This document shows positions 63,335-64,000 of a stretch of 64,000 bases of DNA, one piece after another. This DNA is from Actinotalea sp. JY-7876 (GTDB lineage Bacteria > Actinomycetota > Actinomycetes > Actinomycetales > Cellulomonadaceae). The stretch lies in assembly GCF_014042015.1 (NCBI RefSeq), contig NZ_CP059493.1, forward strand, positions 3,286,001 to 3,350,000. Direction: 5' to 3'. Positions within the stretch are counted from its first letter, which is position 1. Each line of letters begins with the position of its first letter. The position numbers were made by a program, and so were the translations under genes. Under the pieces are notes generated by a model. That model was not told the DNA's origin. It ran no database searches and saw nothing but the letters and a program-made list of their open reading frames with translations.

Positions 63335-63985
63335 ATGGCGGCGCCCGAGACCCGGCTCCTGGTGCTGGGGGCCGTGCGCCTGTTCGAGCCGGTCAACGGC
63401 TACCAGATCCGCCGCGAGCTCATGTCGTGGGGCGTCGGCGACTGGGCCCACGTCCTGCCGGGATCGGTGTACTCGAGCCTGGCGACGCTGGCCAAGCAGG
63501 GCCACCTGGAGCGGGCGGACCTGCAGGACGGCGGCCGCTCGGTCGCGGTCTACACGACGACGCCGTCGGGGCGCGAGGAGCTCTCCCGGCTCTTCGAGCA
63601 CGCGTTGACGACCGTCGACCCGCTCAACCCGCTGCCCGTGCACACGGCCATGAGCATGTGCTTGCTCTTCCCGCGCGACGTCGTGCGGGAGCACCTCGCC
63701 ACGCGCGCCTCGCGGCTCGACGCCCACGTCGAGGCCCTGCGGCGGGCGCACGCCACGGCGGACGTCACCTCGCCACCGCACGTCGAGCGCGTCCTCGAGC
63801 TCCAGCTGGGACTCGCCGAGCTCGAGCGCACCTGGGTGCGTGACCTCGTCGACGTCGTCGCGCGCGGCGGCCTCGCGTTCGCCGGGGAGCCGATGCGCTG
63901 GCAGCCCGCGGCGGACGACCCGGGGTGGCAGATGGCCGCCGACCAGGCCCGATACCGGGCCCTGCTCAGGACGCGCGCCGGCTGA
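63335..63985 (+). CDS. PadR-family regulator with Vir-type C-terminal domain
   Basis: A 216-residue regulator. The winged helix is TRLLVLGAVRLFEPVNGYQI, DWAHVLPGSVYSSLATLAKQ and VYTTTPSGREEL. A long helical dimerisation domain follows (VVREHLATRASRLDAHVEAL, LELQLGLAELERTWVRDLVD). The target is outside the window or unknown. ATG at 63335. Confidence 0.9.
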   Translation: MAAPETRLLVLGAVRLFEPVNGYQIRRELMSWGVGDWAHVLPGSVYSSLATLAKQGHLERADLQDGGRSVAVYTTTPSGREELSRLFEHALTTVDPLNPLPVHTAMSMCLLFPRDVVREHLATRASRLDAHVEALRRAHATADVTSPPHVERVLELQLGLAELERTWVRDLVDVVARGGLAFAGEPMRWQPAADDPGWQMAADQARYRALLRTRAG

Positions 63986-64000
63986 CCCGGCGCGCCGGGG

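Overview
The window is about 74% GC with strong GC-ending codons, GTG starts and many four-base operon overlaps. It carries a dnaK-grpE-dnaJ-hspR operon with HAIR sites, a C50 carotenoid operon, a cobalamin-controlled class Ia ribonucleotide reductase and an ECF sigma factor fused to a carbohydrate-binding exoprotein. Together these point to an actinobacterium of the order Micrococcales, probably near Cellulomonas or Cellulosimicrobium. The genus is inference.

Layout. 1-4350: lower-GC remains of an integrative conjugative element beside tRNA-Ser(CGA). It holds a DNA adenine methyltransferase running off the left edge, a frameshifted mating-pore-type membrane protein, a frameshifted lysozyme/M23 peptidase and an integrase tail that has lost its catalytic tyrosine. 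4460-6610: sirtuin, tadA, upp. 6610-11160: a structured intergenic region, a cobalamin riboswitch, nrdA and nrdB. 11170-13740: metNIQ methionine importer. 13740-14455: no gene, but large repeated hairpins. 14456-20420: idi-crtE-crtB-crtI-crtYe-crtYf-crtEb (decaprenoxanthin-type pathway) behind a perfect 20-bp palindrome and divergent from a glycosyltransferase. 21300-27330: membrane protein, NAD(P)-binding protein, giant sigma/anti-sigma/exoprotein fusion and a degenerate GGDEF protein. 27355-31320: hspR, dnaJ, grpE, dnaK. 31519-39440: an accessory stretch of small enzymes broken up by four copies of palindromic repeat A. 39632-47230: beta-galactosidase, sugar ABC transporter and LacI regulator. 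47400-57515: cupin, pterin dehydratase/VOC fusion, a four-domain cold-shock protein, an ECF41-type sigma factor, small enzymes and a PadR-linked membrane operon. 57549-63985: a second accessory stretch with four copies of 66-bp palindromic repeat B, then a GAF-EAL protein and a PadR regulator.

Most striking observation: two paralogous 312-residue proteins (34244-35182 and 59174-60112) combine an AbiEi-like N-terminus with a DUF559/Vsr-like PD-(D/E)xK nuclease C-terminus. Each is bracketed by two copies of its own palindromic repeat family (A or B), and each family also has two solo copies within a few kilobases. Several solo copies or the segments beside them touch truncated or chimeric genes: a YciI/nuclease fusion scar, a 36-bp captured piece of an oxidoreductase gene, a beheaded MarR gene, and a hydrolase whose last codons come from the repeat. 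This resembles the REP/RAYT relationship but with a nuclease that is not a transposase, and it is the best candidate here for an undescribed system.

Sequence-level statements come from reading both strands by eye. No database search or folding program was run.
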